64,000 bases of DNA from Lentisphaerota bacterium (GTDB lineage: Bacteria > Verrucomicrobiota > Lentisphaeria > Oligosphaerales > JABHEG01). The stretch covers positions 1-64,000 of the forward strand of contig JABHEG010000234.1 of the NCBI GenBank assembly GCA_018676675.1, written 5' to 3'. A model generated the notes under the pieces. That model ran no database searches. It was given only the letters and a program-made list of their open reading frames with translations, and was not told the DNA's origin. The number at the start of each line of letters is the position of its first letter. Position 1 is the first letter of the stretch. Made by a program: the position numbers and the translations under genes. Shown here one piece after another: positions 36,751-45,763 of the stretch.

Positions 36751-37385
36751 TCTGTTCTCCTGCCACGTCTCGAGAGGAAGGCCGTGTGTCCTCCTTCTCC
36801 GTCCGGGATGAACTGCTTCCTGACGATCTGGAAATCGAGATCTCGAAGCCACTCTCCATATGTGTCCTCGTCAGCATGGCTCCAAGACATGGTCCCGCCA
36901 TTGACCCCGAGCCAGTTTTCCTCCGTTCCCGTCCACATGCGATGCCCAACCGTGCAGAGCAGCCAGCCGCCTGGCTTCAGCCAAGTCGATATCAGGCGGA
37001 ATAGGCCCCGTTGTTCCTCAAGAGGGACGTGAATGATGGCATAAAGCGATATGATGGCGTCAAACCCCGCCGTCGGGAAAACGGTACTCGTCATGTCCGA
37101 GCAGATAAAGTCAGCTGAAGGAACAAGCGTGCAGGCTCTCCTAATCTGCACGGGCGATATGTCGACCCCGGTGACGTGGTGGTGACGGGCTACGAAATCC
37201 CGTGCGACAGGAATCCCGCACCCACAGCCCAGGTCAAGCACCCGACTCCCGGCGTCGAGGTGTGAGAGCAGCAGGCCAACCAAGTCGCCGTAGCAGGGAT
37301 CGCCGTCTGTATCGAGGGCATCCCCCCGATACGCAAACGAAACCACATCATGTCCGTCGCGGACGATGTCTTTGGGGGTCGTCAT
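36747..37385 (-). CDS. Class I SAM-dependent methyltransferase
   Basis: 212 residues. Motif I is VLDLGCGCGIPVARDF (about 48-63), the motif II acidic residue is in VTGVDISPVQI, post-II is DFICSDMTSTVFPTAGFDAIISLYAIIHVPLEEQ in family layout, and motif III lies in KPGGWLLCTVGHRMWTG. The acceptor is not predictable. The gene is upstream of and overlaps the DUF1080 lipoprotein gene. Confidence 0.85.
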   Translation of the reverse strand: MTTPKDIVRDGHDVVSFAYRGDALDTDGDPCYGDLVGLLLSHLDAGSRVLDLGCGCGIPVARDFVARHHHVTGVDISPVQIRRACTLVPSADFICSDMTSTVFPTAGFDAIISLYAIIHVPLEEQRGLFRLISTWLKPGGWLLCTVGHRMWTGTEENWLGVNGGTMSWSHADEDTYGEWLRDLDFQIVRKQFIPDGEGGHTAFLSRRGRRTE

Positions 37386-37452
37386 CTCTCTGCCGTCTGT
37401 CCCAGTAGGCGGCGGCCCGTTCGTGGCTATTCGTGGCGGGAGGCCGGCGGCG

Positions 37453-37695
37453 TCAGTGCCCGTTCTCCTGCATTCTCTGTGGGCGTCGGACCAGGAGGTA
37501 AATCAGCGCCCCGATCCAGTGAGTCAGGACTATGATCAGGATCCAGACCAGCTTGTTGTTCCCCTCATCAGGTTCCTTCGTAGCACAATCGACAAGCATC
37601 CAGACCCACAGGATCATGGCCCCGATTGCCAGGACGCCGCAGAAAAGAAAGAACAGTATCGGGATAAGAGCAACCAAAGCACCAGAATTGTCCAT
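37453..37695 (-). CDS. PLDc_N-domain small membrane protein
   Basis: 80 residues with two helices (about 8-33 and 48-66). WVWMLVDCATKEPDEGNNKLVW followed by IGALIYLLVRRPQ matches the PLDc_N domain, which occurs alone or at the N-terminus of cardiolipin synthases. Here it stands alone, with no phospholipase domain downstream. A CAGGAGAGAC-type binding site (revealed on the minus strand before 37695) supports the start. Role unknown. Confidence 0.8.
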   Translation of the reverse strand: MDNSGALVALIPILFFLFCGVLAIGAMILWVWMLVDCATKEPDEGNNKLVWILIIVLTHWIGALIYLLVRRPQRMQENGH

Positions 37696-37867
37696 TGTCC
37701 TGTCTCCTCTCGATGGTTCCGGCCAATCGTTGCGGTCAGCAGCGACGGTTAGCGACCCGGTCCGCTGGCTGCTTCAACCAGGCGGTCTGCAATGGCGGGT
37801 CTCACTCCACTCTCTTCTCCAAGGTATCCCCTAACCCGGCTCCCGGCCATGTGCTCCGAGATCAACT

Positions 37868-40800
37868 CTACTCTCTCGTCAAAACCAGCCTCTTGCCCTC
37901 GGCACGGTAGCTCTTGAGGCTGTACGGAGGGAGTTTGATCGTTAGACGGCCGGTGTTCCGTACGTCAATCCTGCCCGCGCTTCTCAGGTCGACCAGGGCC
38001 GCAAAATCGCCCTTGACCTGCAGTGAGGCCACTGCCGCCTCACCACCGGTGTTTGCCGCGTAGAAGTAGAGCCCATCAGCGCCCTGATGGTAGCGTACCA
38101 CTACGTCGCTCTCGGGCCCGGATGCGAGGTCCGCAAAAGGGACGGCAGGCAGAGCTCTGAACGCACGTGCGAACTCCGCGAGCGGGGCCTCGACACCGTG
38201 GGTCCCGATCAGGAACCCGCCCTTGGTGAACGTCTGGACATCAGAGAATCGCAGAGCGGCAAGGTAATGCTGCATGAACTGCAGCGGGGTCGCGTTCAGG
38301 GTCGACACACGCCACCCCGTCTCGTTCAGCCAGGGAGACGCGGTCTTGCTCTCTCCACGTCCAACCGAGTCCTCCCAGTAACGATCGTGCATATTGACCC
38401 AGCCCGTGCCGGCGGCCGAAAGCGCGGCAAACGACTGTGCCTCAAAATGGCGCTGTCTCTGACGCTCGCGCTGATTGCCTCCTTTGTGCGATCGGCACCA
38501 GCGGTAATCAGCCGGGTAAATCGTCTGCTGAATGACGATCCCGGGATCATCCCGGAACAAAGCCGGATCCAGACCAGCTTCCCGGTTCATCCGCGCCACG
38601 TATCCCGGTTCCATATATGACGCATCCTCCCAACAGTCGCGGATACTGGGCCGGTAACTGTTGACGATCAGCTTCAGATCGCCGCGTGTCGCCGTGATCC
38701 TGTCGGCGATCTCCCGATAGAAACCGTGGATGGCCCGACAACGCCAGGCGAGCCAGTCCTCCCAGGCATTCTGTTTCAACCACGCATAGCGCTTGCGCAC
38801 TCTCGACGCATCAGCACGGTCCACCGGAATCGCGATCCCTGTGTCCTCCACGAAAGCATCGATGCAGTAGTCGTTGTAGCCGGCCTCCTCATGGCCGAAC
38901 CAGAGCGCCACATGTCGCGGCAAATGGAGGCATATCCCTTTGAGGGACGGGTAGCCACCGTACAGCTCAAGCATCTCATCGAACAGGGCCAGGAAGGCCT
39001 GACGCACGTCGGGGTGCAGGGGGTTGTAGTTGGGCGGCGTGCCATGCCATCCTCCCATGTTCGGCATGCCGTCAGCGAAGATCATCAACGGCGATCCCGG
39101 CATGGTGTTGGAAGCCATCAGTTCCTCGGTGCACTTGTACCTGGTCAGCGTCGACAGATCATGGACGTTCAGCGTAGGAATGAAACTCAACCCGCGGTCA
39201 GCGAATCGCGTCAGGATGTAGTCGATGAAATTGTCGGGATGCGTACGGGACATGGCCAACTTCTGGCTCCGGGACGGGTAAAGCGGCCCGTGGTACCAAA
39301 CCCCGGGATACATGAACAGATCCTGGCCCGAGTACTCCATGTAGTCCATCAGACGACTGATCGTCTTCTCGAAATGGGGCATGGTGTCGTGCCCGCCGAA
39401 GTCGTAACACAGCGCCGGGTCCTCGTAGTAGACACCCACGTGTCGACGAGAGCCGTTGACCGGTTCTGCGGCCGTCGTGAGATTGTTCGGGAGCCGTCCT
39501 CGCAGGCGGAAAACACGAACCGCAGAAAACGCAGCCGGCCGCCCTTTCTCCGCCGTCATGAAAATCAGCGCCATGTCTTTCGACTTGGCCCAAAGCACGC
39601 AGCGATGGGTCAGGATGCGGTTCGAGAGCGGGTACTCGTCGCCACAGTAAACGCCCGTCTGGAGTTCATACTCACCGCCGTTACCGGCAACCGTTTGGGC
39701 CAGGATCTCCATCGTCCGAGGCTTGTCGTCAGGATAGTCCACCTCGATGACATACGGTGCATCCGCCTCAGGCAGAGCAAGCCGGACCGCGTACCGACTG
39801 CGTTGCGCGGTCTCCATCTCCAGGTATGGCCCGAGGTCGGACTCAACCACCCGCGGATCCCCGACCTGAGCCGTACGTTCCTCCGGCAGTGGCTTCGCGG
39901 CGTCGATCGTCTCAAGCAATTCGATGTCCAACTCGATGGGGCGTGCCCCTGTCGGTTCCGGCGGAACGGCGTAGAACGGCAACACCGCGGAGCGCTCAGC
40001 ATCACCCGCCAACCAGGCGACCTCAATCACGTGTCGACCGGGCTTCTGTGGCACAAACTCAAGCCGCATCGCAGCAGGCTGGGTCCCGTCCCCCAAATCT
40101 ATCCGCACGCCCTCTCCGCGACCCAACACGGTGGCGTCCGGTCCCAGCAGGCGCCAGTCGACCGTTCCCTTGTGCGGCCGGGTGGCCCGAGACCGGATCT
40201 GCCAATCGATGGTCGCAGGCTTGCCGACCCGAACATAGGGCGTTCCCGGCTTCACAAACTCCGCGACCAGGCGAAAGACGGCTGCGAATTCCGCACGCAC
40301 ATCTTCAGCGCTGAAATCCTGGTCGTGGATCCGGAAATCGTCGATCCAGCCCTCGGCGCTCTGGCCTTGCCCACTTGAACCAATGTGGAAGAAGGGGAAG
40401 GTGTCGAATACGGTCCAGGACGTCGGGAGTACGGCAGAACTCCCGTCCCGGTTGACGCCCCGCGGCTCCCCGTCGATGTAGATCTGGGTACCGGTCCGGT
40501 GGTTCCAGGTTGCAGCAATATGATGCCAACGATCCGCTCCCCAACCAGTGATGTTGTGGGTGGTGTAGCTATCCCGCAGATTACTCACGTCAAAGCGCAG
40601 GCGATCGCCCCAAAACCACAGCCACGTCATATTGGACCCGTTCCGCTCCGCCGGCCGGGGCGCTTCTACAAAGCAGCAACGCCAGTACTCGCGATCCATC
40701 TTGTCTGCCAGAGCAGCAGGCGTCCACAGCGGCCTGTACCAGAACGAAATCGTGCCCGCCTCCTTCCGGATGTTACCGGGCCGAGCGAATTTCAGGGCGG

Positions 40801-41701
40801 CTCCAGCGACAAAGACTCCAGCCTGTCCATTGACCCCCGGGGTGAAATCCACACCCTCTTGAAGGACGGGTTCCCCGTTGCCACCAGCCTGAGCGGCCGT
40901 GCACGTGCCATCAAAGGGGAGATGGAAGAGGAGTTTCGGTTCCCGCCGTTCGGATATCACGGCCGAGACCGACGGAGAGTGCGCAGGCTTTGGAGCCGGG
41001 GCGATCAACAGCGTTCCCGCGTAAGCAAGAGCGACCTCGTCAGCCGTCAACGGCCGAGCGTAGATTCGCAGCTCATCGATGCAAGCCTCAGCCGCCTCTG
41101 AACTCCGCTTTCGCCGACCGACCAGAAAGCGCAAACCGGCCCGGGAAATCCAAGTCGACTCACGCTCCCCTTTCATCTCACCATCCACGTAGAGCGACGT
41201 GCCCCGCCCAACGTCCCAGTTGGCAACCACGTGGTGCCAGGATCCCTTCTCCCAAGCCGCGATGCTGGTGCAGATGTAATGGTCCTCCGGGTCGCGCACG
41301 TCAAAGCGCAGTGAGCTGCCGATCTTCCAGATCCAGATCGTGTTGATGCCAACCTTGGCCCCCTCGATTTCGTCACAGACGAAGCCCTGACGCTTCTGGT
41401 CCCCCGCCTCCCATCGGGGCTGGATCCAGAACTCGCAACTCCCCCGATCCTTGGGCAAGTTGTGCGAGGCAAGATATGCTGCGGCCTGAGAGGGTGCGTC
41501 CACGGCCAGGGCTTTCCCGACACGCCCGGTCGTGAACGCCTCCTGCCGTGCCATGGCCATTGCCGAACCAGCCGATATCTGCGGGTCAAGGCTCCCGTCA
41601 AACGAACAGGAGAATGTGCAGGGGACGGGTCCCGCCGCCGAGGCCAGTACCCCGAACAAGGTGATCCCTAGGGTCAATGTGTGTACCACCGAGATGGTCA
41701 T
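37868..41701 (-). CDS. Secreted putative glycoside hydrolase with two LamG domains
   Basis: 1277 residues from the ATG at 41701 (signal about 5-24). Two LamG/concanavalin domains occupy about 30-235 and 260-475; both have the pattern GSCEFWIQPRW / TISFWYRPLW, WHHVVANWDVGRGTSLYVDGE / WHHIAATWNHRTGTQIYIDGE, and IDELRIYARPL / IDDFRIHDQDF. An Ig-like stretch (about 480-590) and a further beta domain (about 600-760) lead to a presumed TIM barrel (about 770-1180) with VGVYYEDPALCYDFGG, LSFIPTLNVHDL, KGICLHLPRHVALWFG and LKLIVNSYRPS. The end is a beta domain (VVRYHQGADGLYFYAANTG). I cannot assign a GH family. It lies downstream of fucose-acid genes on the same strand, so a role in fucosylated or uronic glycans is possible. 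Confidence 0.75.
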   Translation of the reverse strand: MTISVVHTLTLGITLFGVLASAAGPVPCTFSCSFDGSLDPQISAGSAMAMARQEAFTTGRVGKALAVDAPSQAAAYLASHNLPKDRGSCEFWIQPRWEAGDQKRQGFVCDEIEGAKVGINTIWIWKIGSSLRFDVRDPEDHYICTSIAAWEKGSWHHVVANWDVGRGTSLYVDGEMKGERESTWISRAGLRFLVGRRKRSSEAAEACIDELRIYARPLTADEVALAYAGTLLIAPAPKPAHSPSVSAVISERREPKLLFHLPFDGTCTAAQAGGNGEPVLQEGVDFTPGVNGQAGVFVAGAALKFARPGNIRKEAGTISFWYRPLWTPAALADKMDREYWRCCFVEAPRPAERNGSNMTWLWFWGDRLRFDVSNLRDSYTTHNITGWGADRWHHIAATWNHRTGTQIYIDGEPRGVNRDGSSAVLPTSWTVFDTFPFFHIGSSGQGQSAEGWIDDFRIHDQDFSAEDVRAEFAAVFRLVAEFVKPGTPYVRVGKPATIDWQIRSRATRPHKGTVDWRLLGPDATVLGRGEGVRIDLGDGTQPAAMRLEFVPQKPGRHVIEVAWLAGDAERSAVLPFYAVPPEPTGARPIELDIELLETIDAAKPLPEERTAQVGDPRVVESDLGPYLEMETAQRSRYAVRLALPEADAPYVIEVDYPDDKPRTMEILAQTVAGNGGEYELQTGVYCGDEYPLSNRILTHRCVLWAKSKDMALIFMTAEKGRPAAFSAVRVFRLRGRLPNNLTTAAEPVNGSRRHVGVYYEDPALCYDFGGHDTMPHFEKTISRLMDYMEYSGQDLFMYPGVWYHGPLYPSRSQKLAMSRTHPDNFIDYILTRFADRGLSFIPTLNVHDLSTLTRYKCTEELMASNTMPGSPLMIFADGMPNMGGWHGTPPNYNPLHPDVRQAFLALFDEMLELYGGYPSLKGICLHLPRHVALWFGHEEAGYNDYCIDAFVEDTGIAIPVDRADASRVRKRYAWLKQNAWEDWLAWRCRAIHGFYREIADRITATRGDLKLIVNSYRPSIRDCWEDASYMEPGYVARMNREAGLDPALFRDDPGIVIQQTIYPADYRWCRSHKGGNQRERQRQRHFEAQSFAALSAAGTGWVNMHDRYWEDSVGRGESKTASPWLNETGWRVSTLNATPLQFMQHYLAALRFSDVQTFTKGGFLIGTHGVEAPLAEFARAFRALPAVPFADLASGPESDVVVRYHQGADGLYFYAANTGGEAAVASLQVKGDFAALVDLRSAGRIDVRNTGRLTIKLPPYSLKSYRAEGKRLVLTRE

Positions 41702-41806
41702 CAGCAAAAAGTCCTTCTGTCTTCACTCACAGAGCCCTGCGCGAAATTCACACTGCAACGCCTGTGTGATAGGGCGCGCTCGGAAGTAGCGGACGGATCT
41801 GTCTTT

Positions 41807-41879
41807 CTGGAGAGCCGCCGTCCTCGGCGGTTGTGCGTGCGGACGGAACTGAAACACGGCGGAGACCGCCGCTCTCCAG
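41807..41879. repeat. Palindromic intergenic element
   Basis: A nine-base inverted pair CTGGAGAGC / GCTCTCCAG flanks a 55-base GC-rich interior with its own CGCCG/CGGCG repeats. It lies in the 218-bp gap between the fuconate dehydratase stop (41920) and the LamG glycosidase start, and reads like a REP-type element. The rest of the gap (41702-41806, 41880-41919) shows no gene. Confidence 0.5.
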
Positions 41880-41919
41880 GACGGCCGCCATGAGGAGCTC
41901 GACTTGTCGTGATTCCGGG

Positions 41920-43236
41920 TTACCTGGGGGCATCCTCCCCCCACGCCGACCACACCTTCCCCTCCGGAAAACGGTGCGACGCCACCGATTCCGGCTGCAT
42001 TGCAACGCTGAACCCGGGCTGTTGCGGGACAGCATAGCGGCCGTTCCTCATCCTGACAGGATCAAGGAAGTGTTCATGCAGATGGTCGACGTACTCGATC
42101 ACTCGGTTCTCCAAGGAGGCGCTCACACAGAGGTAGTCGAAGATGCTGAGGTGCTGTACGTACTCGCAGAGCCCAACTCCACCGGCGTGAGGACACACGG
42201 GTACGTCGTACTTCGCAGCCATCAGGAGAACAGAAAGGACTTCATTGACGCCTCCCAGACGACACGCATCGATCTGGCAGAAATCGATCGCATCAGCCTG
42301 GAAGAACTGCTTGAACATGATCCGGTTGTGGCACTGTTCCCCGGTGGCGATCCCGATCGGGGCGATAGCCTCGCGGATCGCTCGGTGCCCTAACACGTCG
42401 TCCGGACTGGTGGGCTCCTCGATCCACCACGGATCAAAAGCCGCCAACTCCTTCATGTTGTGAATCGCTTCCCCAACATCCCACACCTGGTTCGCGTCCA
42501 TCATCAGTTTCCGGTCAGGACCAAGCACGTCACGCAGAATCCCGGCCCGGCGGACATCATCCGACAGGTCACGCCCAACCTTCATCTTGACATGGGTCAA
42601 GCCCTCGACCATGGCCTGCTGACAGCGCTCACGCATCTCTGTGTCCGAGTAGCCCAGCCATCCCGCGGACGTCGTGTAGGCGGGATAGCCGTCCGCCAGC
42701 ATCTCGGCTTCACGTGCTGCGCGACCGGGTCGCCGTCGTTCGAGCAGGTCGAGGGCCTCATCAGGTGTCAACGCATCCGTGATGTGCCGGAAATCCACAC
42801 AGGCTACAAGCTCATGAGGGCTGAGATCGGCCAACAACTTCCAGAGCGGCTTCCTCTCAGTCCGGGCCCAGAGATCCCAAACTGCGTTGACCACCGCCCC
42901 AACGGCCATGTGCACAGCCCCCTTCTCCGGCCCGATCCAGCGGAGCTGGCTGTCCCCGACCAACCGTCGCCAAAACGCCGCCATGTCTGCACAGATGCCT
43001 TCGAGACTCTCCCCCACCAGCAGGGGAGCGATGGACTCCACGGCCGCGACGCAGATCTCGTTGCCGCGGCCCAACGTGAACGTCAGTCCGTGTCCCTTCG
43101 GTCCGTCCGCCCTATCTGTGTGGAGCACGACATAAGCTGCGGAGTAATCCGGGTCCACGTTCATGGCGTCGGAGCCGTGTCGCCCCACCGATGTGGGGAA
43201 ACGCACGTCCAACACCTCTACGCGCGTAATCCTCAT
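41920..43236 (-). CDS. fucD: L-fuconate dehydratase (enolase superfamily)
   Basis: 438 residues, the normal family length. Diagnostic blocks are CVDFRHITDAL, TTSAGWLGYSD, HVKMKVGRD (catalytic KxK), MMDANQVWDV, WIEEPTSPDD and GEQCHNRIMFKQF (metal ligands Asp, Glu, Glu), CQIDACRLGGVNE, and PVCPHAGGVGLCEYVQH with the catalytic His. The enzyme dehydrates L-fuconate to 2-keto-3-deoxy-L-fuconate in the non-phosphorylated fucose pathway; human ENOSF1 is a homologue. GGGGAAG precedes the ATG. It is four bases after the SDR gene, clearly the same operon. The lactonase and hydrolase steps are not in this window. Confidence 0.95.
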   Translation of the reverse strand: MRITRVEVLDVRFPTSVGRHGSDAMNVDPDYSAAYVVLHTDRADGPKGHGLTFTLGRGNEICVAAVESIAPLLVGESLEGICADMAAFWRRLVGDSQLRWIGPEKGAVHMAVGAVVNAVWDLWARTERKPLWKLLADLSPHELVACVDFRHITDALTPDEALDLLERRRPGRAAREAEMLADGYPAYTTSAGWLGYSDTEMRERCQQAMVEGLTHVKMKVGRDLSDDVRRAGILRDVLGPDRKLMMDANQVWDVGEAIHNMKELAAFDPWWIEEPTSPDDVLGHRAIREAIAPIGIATGEQCHNRIMFKQFFQADAIDFCQIDACRLGGVNEVLSVLLMAAKYDVPVCPHAGGVGLCEYVQHLSIFDYLCVSASLENRVIEYVDHLHEHFLDPVRMRNGRYAVPQQPGFSVAMQPESVASHRFPEGKVWSAWGEDAPR

Positions 43237-43240
43237 AAGG

Positions 43241-43996
43241 CTACTTCCCCGCGCTCCAGCCGCCGTCGATCATAAAGGTCGTCCCGGTGACAAAAGCGGC
43301 TTCATCGCTGGCGAGATACACAGCAGCGCCGGCCACCTCCTCGGGCTTGCCCATGCGTCCCAAAGCCTGGGTGGCGGACATCTCGCGGTACGCCTCCTCC
43401 GGGTCGGGGTACTCCTGCAGGCGCAGCTGTACAAACGGCGTTTCCACCCGGCCGGGACAGATGCAGTTCACCCGTATCCCCTGCTCCGCGTGGTCCAGAG
43501 CCATCGTCTTGGTGATCCCCACCACCGCGAATTTCGACATGCAATAGGCCAGGCGGTCACGCACACCAACCACGCCACCGATCGACGCCATGTTGGTGAT
43601 CACGCCGACGCCACGCTCAATCATCCCGGGCAGAAATGCCTTGCTCATGTTGAAGACCCCCAGAACGTTCACGTCATACATCCGCTGCATGTCCTCAACA
43701 CTGGTCTCCAGAATCGTCCCCACCAGCCCAATACCGGCGTTGTTGACCAGGCTGTCCAGGGCACCAACCCGTTCCGCTACACTCTCACAGGCAGCGGGGT
43801 CCGCAACATCCACCTCAATGAAGGACGCGCTGCCCCCTGCTGTGGTAATCTGGCTCACCGTCTCCTGTCCGCCCTCCGGGCAAACATCCGCCACCCAGAC
43901 CATCGCTCCCGTCTCCGCAAAGACCGCGGCAATCGCCCGCCCAATCCCGGAACCAGCCCCCGTCACCAACGTTGTCTTACCACTCAAATCAAACAT
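43241..43996 (-). CDS. SDR dehydrogenase, probable 2-keto-3-deoxy-L-fuconate dehydrogenase
   Basis: 251 residues from the ATG at 43996 (AAGGG eight bases upstream; an earlier ATG at 44002 adds two residues). Classical SDR: NAD motif TGAGSGIG, LVNNAG, catalytic Ser in NMASIGG, and YCMSK with Tyr and Lys. C-terminal PGRVETPF and TGTTFMIDGGW complete the family signature. Tight linkage to L-fuconate dehydratase suggests oxidation of 2-keto-3-deoxy-L-fuconate to the 2,4-diketo acid, as in Xanthomonas. L-fucose dehydrogenase activity is the main alternative. Confidence 0.88.
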   Translation of the reverse strand: MFDLSGKTTLVTGAGSGIGRAIAAVFAETGAMVWVADVCPEGGQETVSQITTAGGSASFIEVDVADPAACESVAERVGALDSLVNNAGIGLVGTILETSVEDMQRMYDVNVLGVFNMSKAFLPGMIERGVGVITNMASIGGVVGVRDRLAYCMSKFAVVGITKTMALDHAEQGIRVNCICPGRVETPFVQLRLQEYPDPEEAYREMSATQALGRMGKPEEVAGAAVYLASDEAAFVTGTTFMIDGGWSAGK

Positions 43997-44321
43997 CTGC
44001 ATCGCCCTTCAAATCATCGCCCAAGAGAGTTGCCCAGAATGAAACACCCTACCATGTCCCCGTTTCCCGCAAACGCCACGCGGAACACCGCCAACAGGCC
44101 CCCTTCCGGCAGAGCCCTGACCAGCGGGAGGGGTTGCCCCCTTCCGGCAGAGCCCTGACCAGCGGGAGGGGTCTTCCTTGGAGAAGCGTGAGAGCGTGGA
44201 CCACCCCGTCCGGTTGCCCATCCCTGGAGGAGCCGGTTCTCCTACCGCAACCGGCCGGAACGAAGCAGGCCGACCCGACGTCTCGCCGGATCGGCCCGCC
44301 GCGTTTCTTATCAAAGAACAA
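43997..44321. repeat. Gap with duplicated family-B repeat
   Basis: Between the MFS gene and the SDR gene. A 36-bp unit is perfectly duplicated at 44098-44133 and 44136-44171 (period 38 bp). The unit begins GCCCCCTTCCGGCAGAGCCC and ends CCAGCGGGAGGGG. Its reverse complement is present within 49500-49525 and, with changes, 24410-24430. No gene is supported in the remaining sequence. Confidence 0.65.
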
Positions 44322-45548
44322 TCACTCGACCGCGTCCGCAGGGCGAGCGACCTTTGGGCAGCAAACCCAAGTGCGCCCACAACAGGCAATACCCACGGCA
44401 ACCACCAGCACGACGCTGCCGATCACGGACATGGCAGCAGGCAATCCCCAACAGTCGCCGGCCATGCCGGCCAAGGGAAGGACCAGACCATACGCCCCTC
44501 GGTTGCCTATAGACACGAATGAGAGAAGCGTCGCCCGTTCAGAAGACGCCACGACCTCATTGACCCGCCGTGAGAGGGACACCACCAACCAACCCCGAAC
44601 AACCTGCTGCAGGTACATGAACGGCAACCCCGCCATCCCCGCTGCGATTCCCATCCCGAGATGGCTCGCAGCCAACACCAGCAGGGGGCCTGCGCCAAAA
44701 GGCAGGCGATCGAACCAGCTGTCCAGCTTGGCAGACCGATGAGACGCCGCTCCGGCAACCACGTGGAACGAAGCAAAGACCAGCCCGAACCACCGGGGCC
44801 GCACGCCGCAGAGGACCATGTACGGCTGGTAGAACCACAGCCCAACCTGCGTGGCAGCAAAGACCAAGGCACTGCCGACCAGCAGCCGGACAAGTGACCT
44901 GTTGCTGAGCAGATTCCGCCTCAGTATTTCGACCATGGAAGCTGGCGCCGCTCCACCGCGCTCCTCACTTCTGTGCTCGTCCGGCGCATCACCTTCCAGA
45001 CAGACGGCACACAAGACCGCCAGCCCCATCAAGATGCCCCCAAGCCAGAAGGGCGCACGGTCATGCAGCTCGTAGAGGACCCCGCCGCAGACAGACAGCA
45101 CGGCGTAGCCGCCCATCGAGTAAGCCTGCGATCGCCCCCACAGCTCCTCGTACCGGCTCTCTTGACCGTTCTCCAGCAGCAGGTCATACAACCATGCGGA
45201 GTTCGCCCCCGACACCATTGAGATGCCAAAGGCGAAGCACACTTCACTGGCTAGGAACCACGACCAACCGTGCGCAATGACGTAGATCGCCGCACCCAAT
45301 GCTGAAGCGATGCTCCCCAGCAGGATCACGCGCTTCCTCCCAAGCCTGTCCGCGGCATAGCCGGAGGGGACCTCCAACACCACGACCAGAAGACAAAAGA
45401 TAGCCTGGAGCAGCGTCACATCGGTCAGACTCAAACCGTGTTTCTGCCAGAACAACACGATGACAGGTACGCAGCATGAGAGTCCGCCCGAAAGGACGCG
45501 GAACGCACAGAAGAGTCGTATCTGTTGTTGTAGTCTCCGCTCAGCCAT
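44322..45548 (-). CDS. MFS transporter
   Basis: 408 residues with 12 predicted helices. The loop 2-3 motif is GYAADRLGRKRVILLG, close to the MFS A-motif, and the preceding helix has VLEVPSGY, found in many small MFS exporters and sugar or drug permeases. The central loop (about 190-215) is acidic and Ala-rich. It lies upstream of the fucose-acid SDR and dehydratase on the same strand but is separated from them by a 325-bp repeat-containing gap, so shared regulation is uncertain. The substrate is unknown. Confidence 0.85.
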   Translation of the reverse strand: MAERRLQQQIRLFCAFRVLSGGLSCCVPVIVLFWQKHGLSLTDVTLLQAIFCLLVVVLEVPSGYAADRLGRKRVILLGSIASALGAAIYVIAHGWSWFLASEVCFAFGISMVSGANSAWLYDLLLENGQESRYEELWGRSQAYSMGGYAVLSVCGGVLYELHDRAPFWLGGILMGLAVLCAVCLEGDAPDEHRSEERGGAAPASMVEILRRNLLSNRSLVRLLVGSALVFAATQVGLWFYQPYMVLCGVRPRWFGLVFASFHVVAGAASHRSAKLDSWFDRLPFGAGPLLVLAASHLGMGIAAGMAGLPFMYLQQVVRGWLVVSLSRRVNEVVASSERATLLSFVSIGNRGAYGLVLPLAGMAGDCWGLPAAMSVIGSVVLVVAVGIACCGRTWVCCPKVARPADAVE

Positions 45549-45678
45549 CGCCGGGCCCTCCCCTCACGAGTCGCCGTTGGCAGAGATCCGCGAACTGCGG
45601 ATCCTGAATACGAGCCTGAACAAGTCTCGCGGAGTTCGCAGTTACGGCCAAACTTCTACGGGGCTGGTGCGTCTTCAT
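45541..45678 (-). CDS. Small ORF preceding the MFS gene
   Basis: 45 codons starting ATG AAG ACG at 45678 and ending in TGA at 45541-45543, which overlaps the MFS start codon region (MFS ATG at 45546-45548). AGAAGGAG lies nine bases before the ATG, a better binding site than most in this window. The product is basic (MKTHQPRRSLAV..., ...QFADLCQRRLVRGG). It matches no family I know. It may be a leader peptide whose translation couples to MFS expression, or a small protein in its own right. The terminator-like hairpin at 45724-45757 lies just upstream. Confidence 0.4.
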   Translation of the reverse strand: MKTHQPRRSLAVTANSARLVQARIQDPQFADLCQRRLVRGGPGDG

Positions 45679-45723
45679 CTTCACATTCTCCTTCTCGTTC
45701 TGGGGTTCCGGTTCCGGGGCAAC

Positions 45724-45757
45724 AAAAAAGGCCCGCCGCGATCACTCGCGGCGGGCC
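45724..45757 (-). terminator. Intrinsic terminator, possibly an attenuator
   Basis: A perfect 12-base-pair stem (GGCCCGCCGCGA / TCGCGGCGGGCC) with a four-base loop, followed on the minus strand by six U residues. It either ends a short leftward transcript arising from 45764-46101 or acts as an attenuator 46 bases before the small ORF and the MFS gene. It is the clearest intrinsic terminator in the window. Confidence 0.8.
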
Positions 45758-45763
45758 TTTCGG

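Noticed and set aside
38726..40378. 550-codon plus-strand frame opposite the LamG glycosidase
   Set aside because: Antisense shadow with an Arg/Val/His-rich product and no recognisable motifs; the minus-strand gene has clear domains.
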